From Castellaniella sp047971665 (GTDB taxonomy: Bacteria > Pseudomonadota > Gammaproteobacteria > Burkholderiales > Burkholderiaceae_B): 64,000 bases of DNA. The translations under genes and the position numbers were made by a program. Below the pieces are notes generated by a model. It searched no databases and was not told the origin of the DNA. It saw only the letters and a program-made list of their open reading frames with translations. The stretch's first letter is position 1, and every line of letters begins with the position of its first letter. Positions 63,433-64,000 of this stretch are shown here, one piece after another. The stretch covers positions 1 through 64,000 of the forward strand of contig NZ_JBKEAA010000020.1 in NCBI RefSeq assembly GCF_047971665.1. Direction: 5' to 3'.

Positions 63433-64000
63433 ATGCAGATAGATCATGTCGCTGCCAAAGGTAGCTCAGAAAGAGTTCTGCTTGTTTTAGCGACGCTGGC
63501 CCGGCTGGGGCGCGGAGCCGCCATCTCGGAATTGATCGGGTTGACTGGTCTGGCGCAAAGCACGCTATATCGCCAGTTGTCTCTGTTGCGGCGGTGGGGC
63601 TTCGTCATCGGGCGGGACAATGAGTTCTACCCCGGCCCCATGTGCGTGCCCCTCGCCTGGGGATTCGATCAGTCCTCGTTCCTTGCGCAGGAATCACATG
63701 AAAGGATGGAGACGCTATCCGTGCAGAGCGGGGAATCAATTGGATTGCTCGTGGCTGTCGGGCATCAGCTTGTCTGTCTCGATATGGTGGAAAGCCAACA
63801 CCCTCTACGCTGCTCCTTCGTCAAGGGCCGGATTCTGCCACTTTGCAGGGGGGCCTCCGCCAAGGCGTTGCTGGCCTTCATGCATGCTGAGCAACGGCGT
63901 GTTGCGCTCGATGAGCTGGAGAGGGCGCAGTTATTGAATGGTCTGTCTCGGACAGTGCTGGAGCGACAGTTGGATCAGATACAAGCGTTGGGTTATGCCG
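63433..64000 (+). CDS. IclR-family transcriptional regulator (cut by window end)
   Basis: The first 189 residues are in the window. N-terminal winged helix: SSERVLLVLATLARLGRGAAISELIGLTGLAQSTLYRQLSLLRRWGFV. Effector domain follows with RMETLSVQSGESIGLLVAVGHQLVCLDMVES, PLCRGASAKALLAF and LDQIQALGYA, all IclR landmarks. Codons are less GC-biased than in most neighbours. Effector and targets lie outside; the adjoining racemase gene is a possible but unproven target. Confidence 0.87.
   Translation, partial: MQIDHVAAKGSSERVLLVLATLARLGRGAAISELIGLTGLAQSTLYRQLSLLRRWGFVIGRDNEFYPGPMCVPLAWGFDQSSFLAQESHERMETLSVQSGESIGLLVAVGHQLVCLDMVESQHPLRCSFVKGRILPLCRGASAKALLAFMHAEQRRVALDELERAQLLNGLSRTVLERQLDQIQALGYA

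Overview
The window looks like chromosome of a GC-rich betaproteobacterium, most probably Burkholderiales/Alcaligenaceae. The inference rests on high GC with strong third-position bias, the recG-oxyR order, several Liv and amino-acid ABC systems, and a nitric oxide reductase cluster that points to a denitrifier (a Castellaniella-like genus would fit; this is inference). Almost everything is ordinary, tightly packed housekeeping and transport DNA. I see no rRNA, tRNA, insertion sequence, prophage or CRISPR array.

Layout. 1-3.8 kb: GntR regulator with a tandem operator, then a membrane PQQ dehydrogenase broken by two frameshifts. 3.8-10.3 kb: thioesterase-like protein, GST, a YchJ-like protein overlapping a polar amino-acid ABC transporter (binding protein plus two permeases, no ATPase), KtrAB potassium uptake. 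10.4-17.3 kb: Old Yellow Enzyme homologue, YqeY, NRDE protein, fabA-fabB, two overlapping MFS exporters. 17.4-21.7 kb: urea transporter and a three-gene nitric oxide reductase cluster (small membrane protein, diheme NorC, C-terminally extended NorB) preceded by an AT-rich control region. 21.7-29.5 kb: yicC divergent from rph-rdgB-hemW, then glnA-ntrB-ntrC behind a sigma-54 promoter with NtrC boxes. 29.5-37.6 kb: Fur-boxed fbpABC iron uptake, fpr, ridA, recG-oxyR.

37.8-49.2 kb: a lone LivJ, the ugpBAEC operon (possible Pho box), proC, then a complete livJHMGF operon. 49.3-56.3 kb: GST, hydroxyacid dehydrogenase-epd-fumC, DUF488, NfeD-slipin, a thioredoxin-fold protein and a small cytochrome c. 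56.4-60.1 kb: de novo NAD synthesis (nadB facing nadA-nadC). 60.2-64 kb: a yybP-ykoY manganese riboswitch ahead of a GDT1-family Mn exporter and an ArsB-family permease, an Asp/Glu racemase homologue, and an IclR regulator cut by the window end.

How it works together: regulatory sites read from sequence tie nitrogen limitation (NtrC, sigma-54) to glnA-ntrBC, iron to fbpABC, probably phosphate to ugp, and manganese to the GDT1/ArsB pair. The most unusual item is the nor cluster: NorB keeps all the catalytic ligands of a cytochrome-c-type NO reductase, but NorC carries an extra C-terminal heme c domain of the kind found on caa3 oxidases, NorB has two additional C-terminal membrane helices, and a small third membrane protein is encoded first. 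Starts differ from the longest open frame in many genes; the chosen starts are explained per entry.
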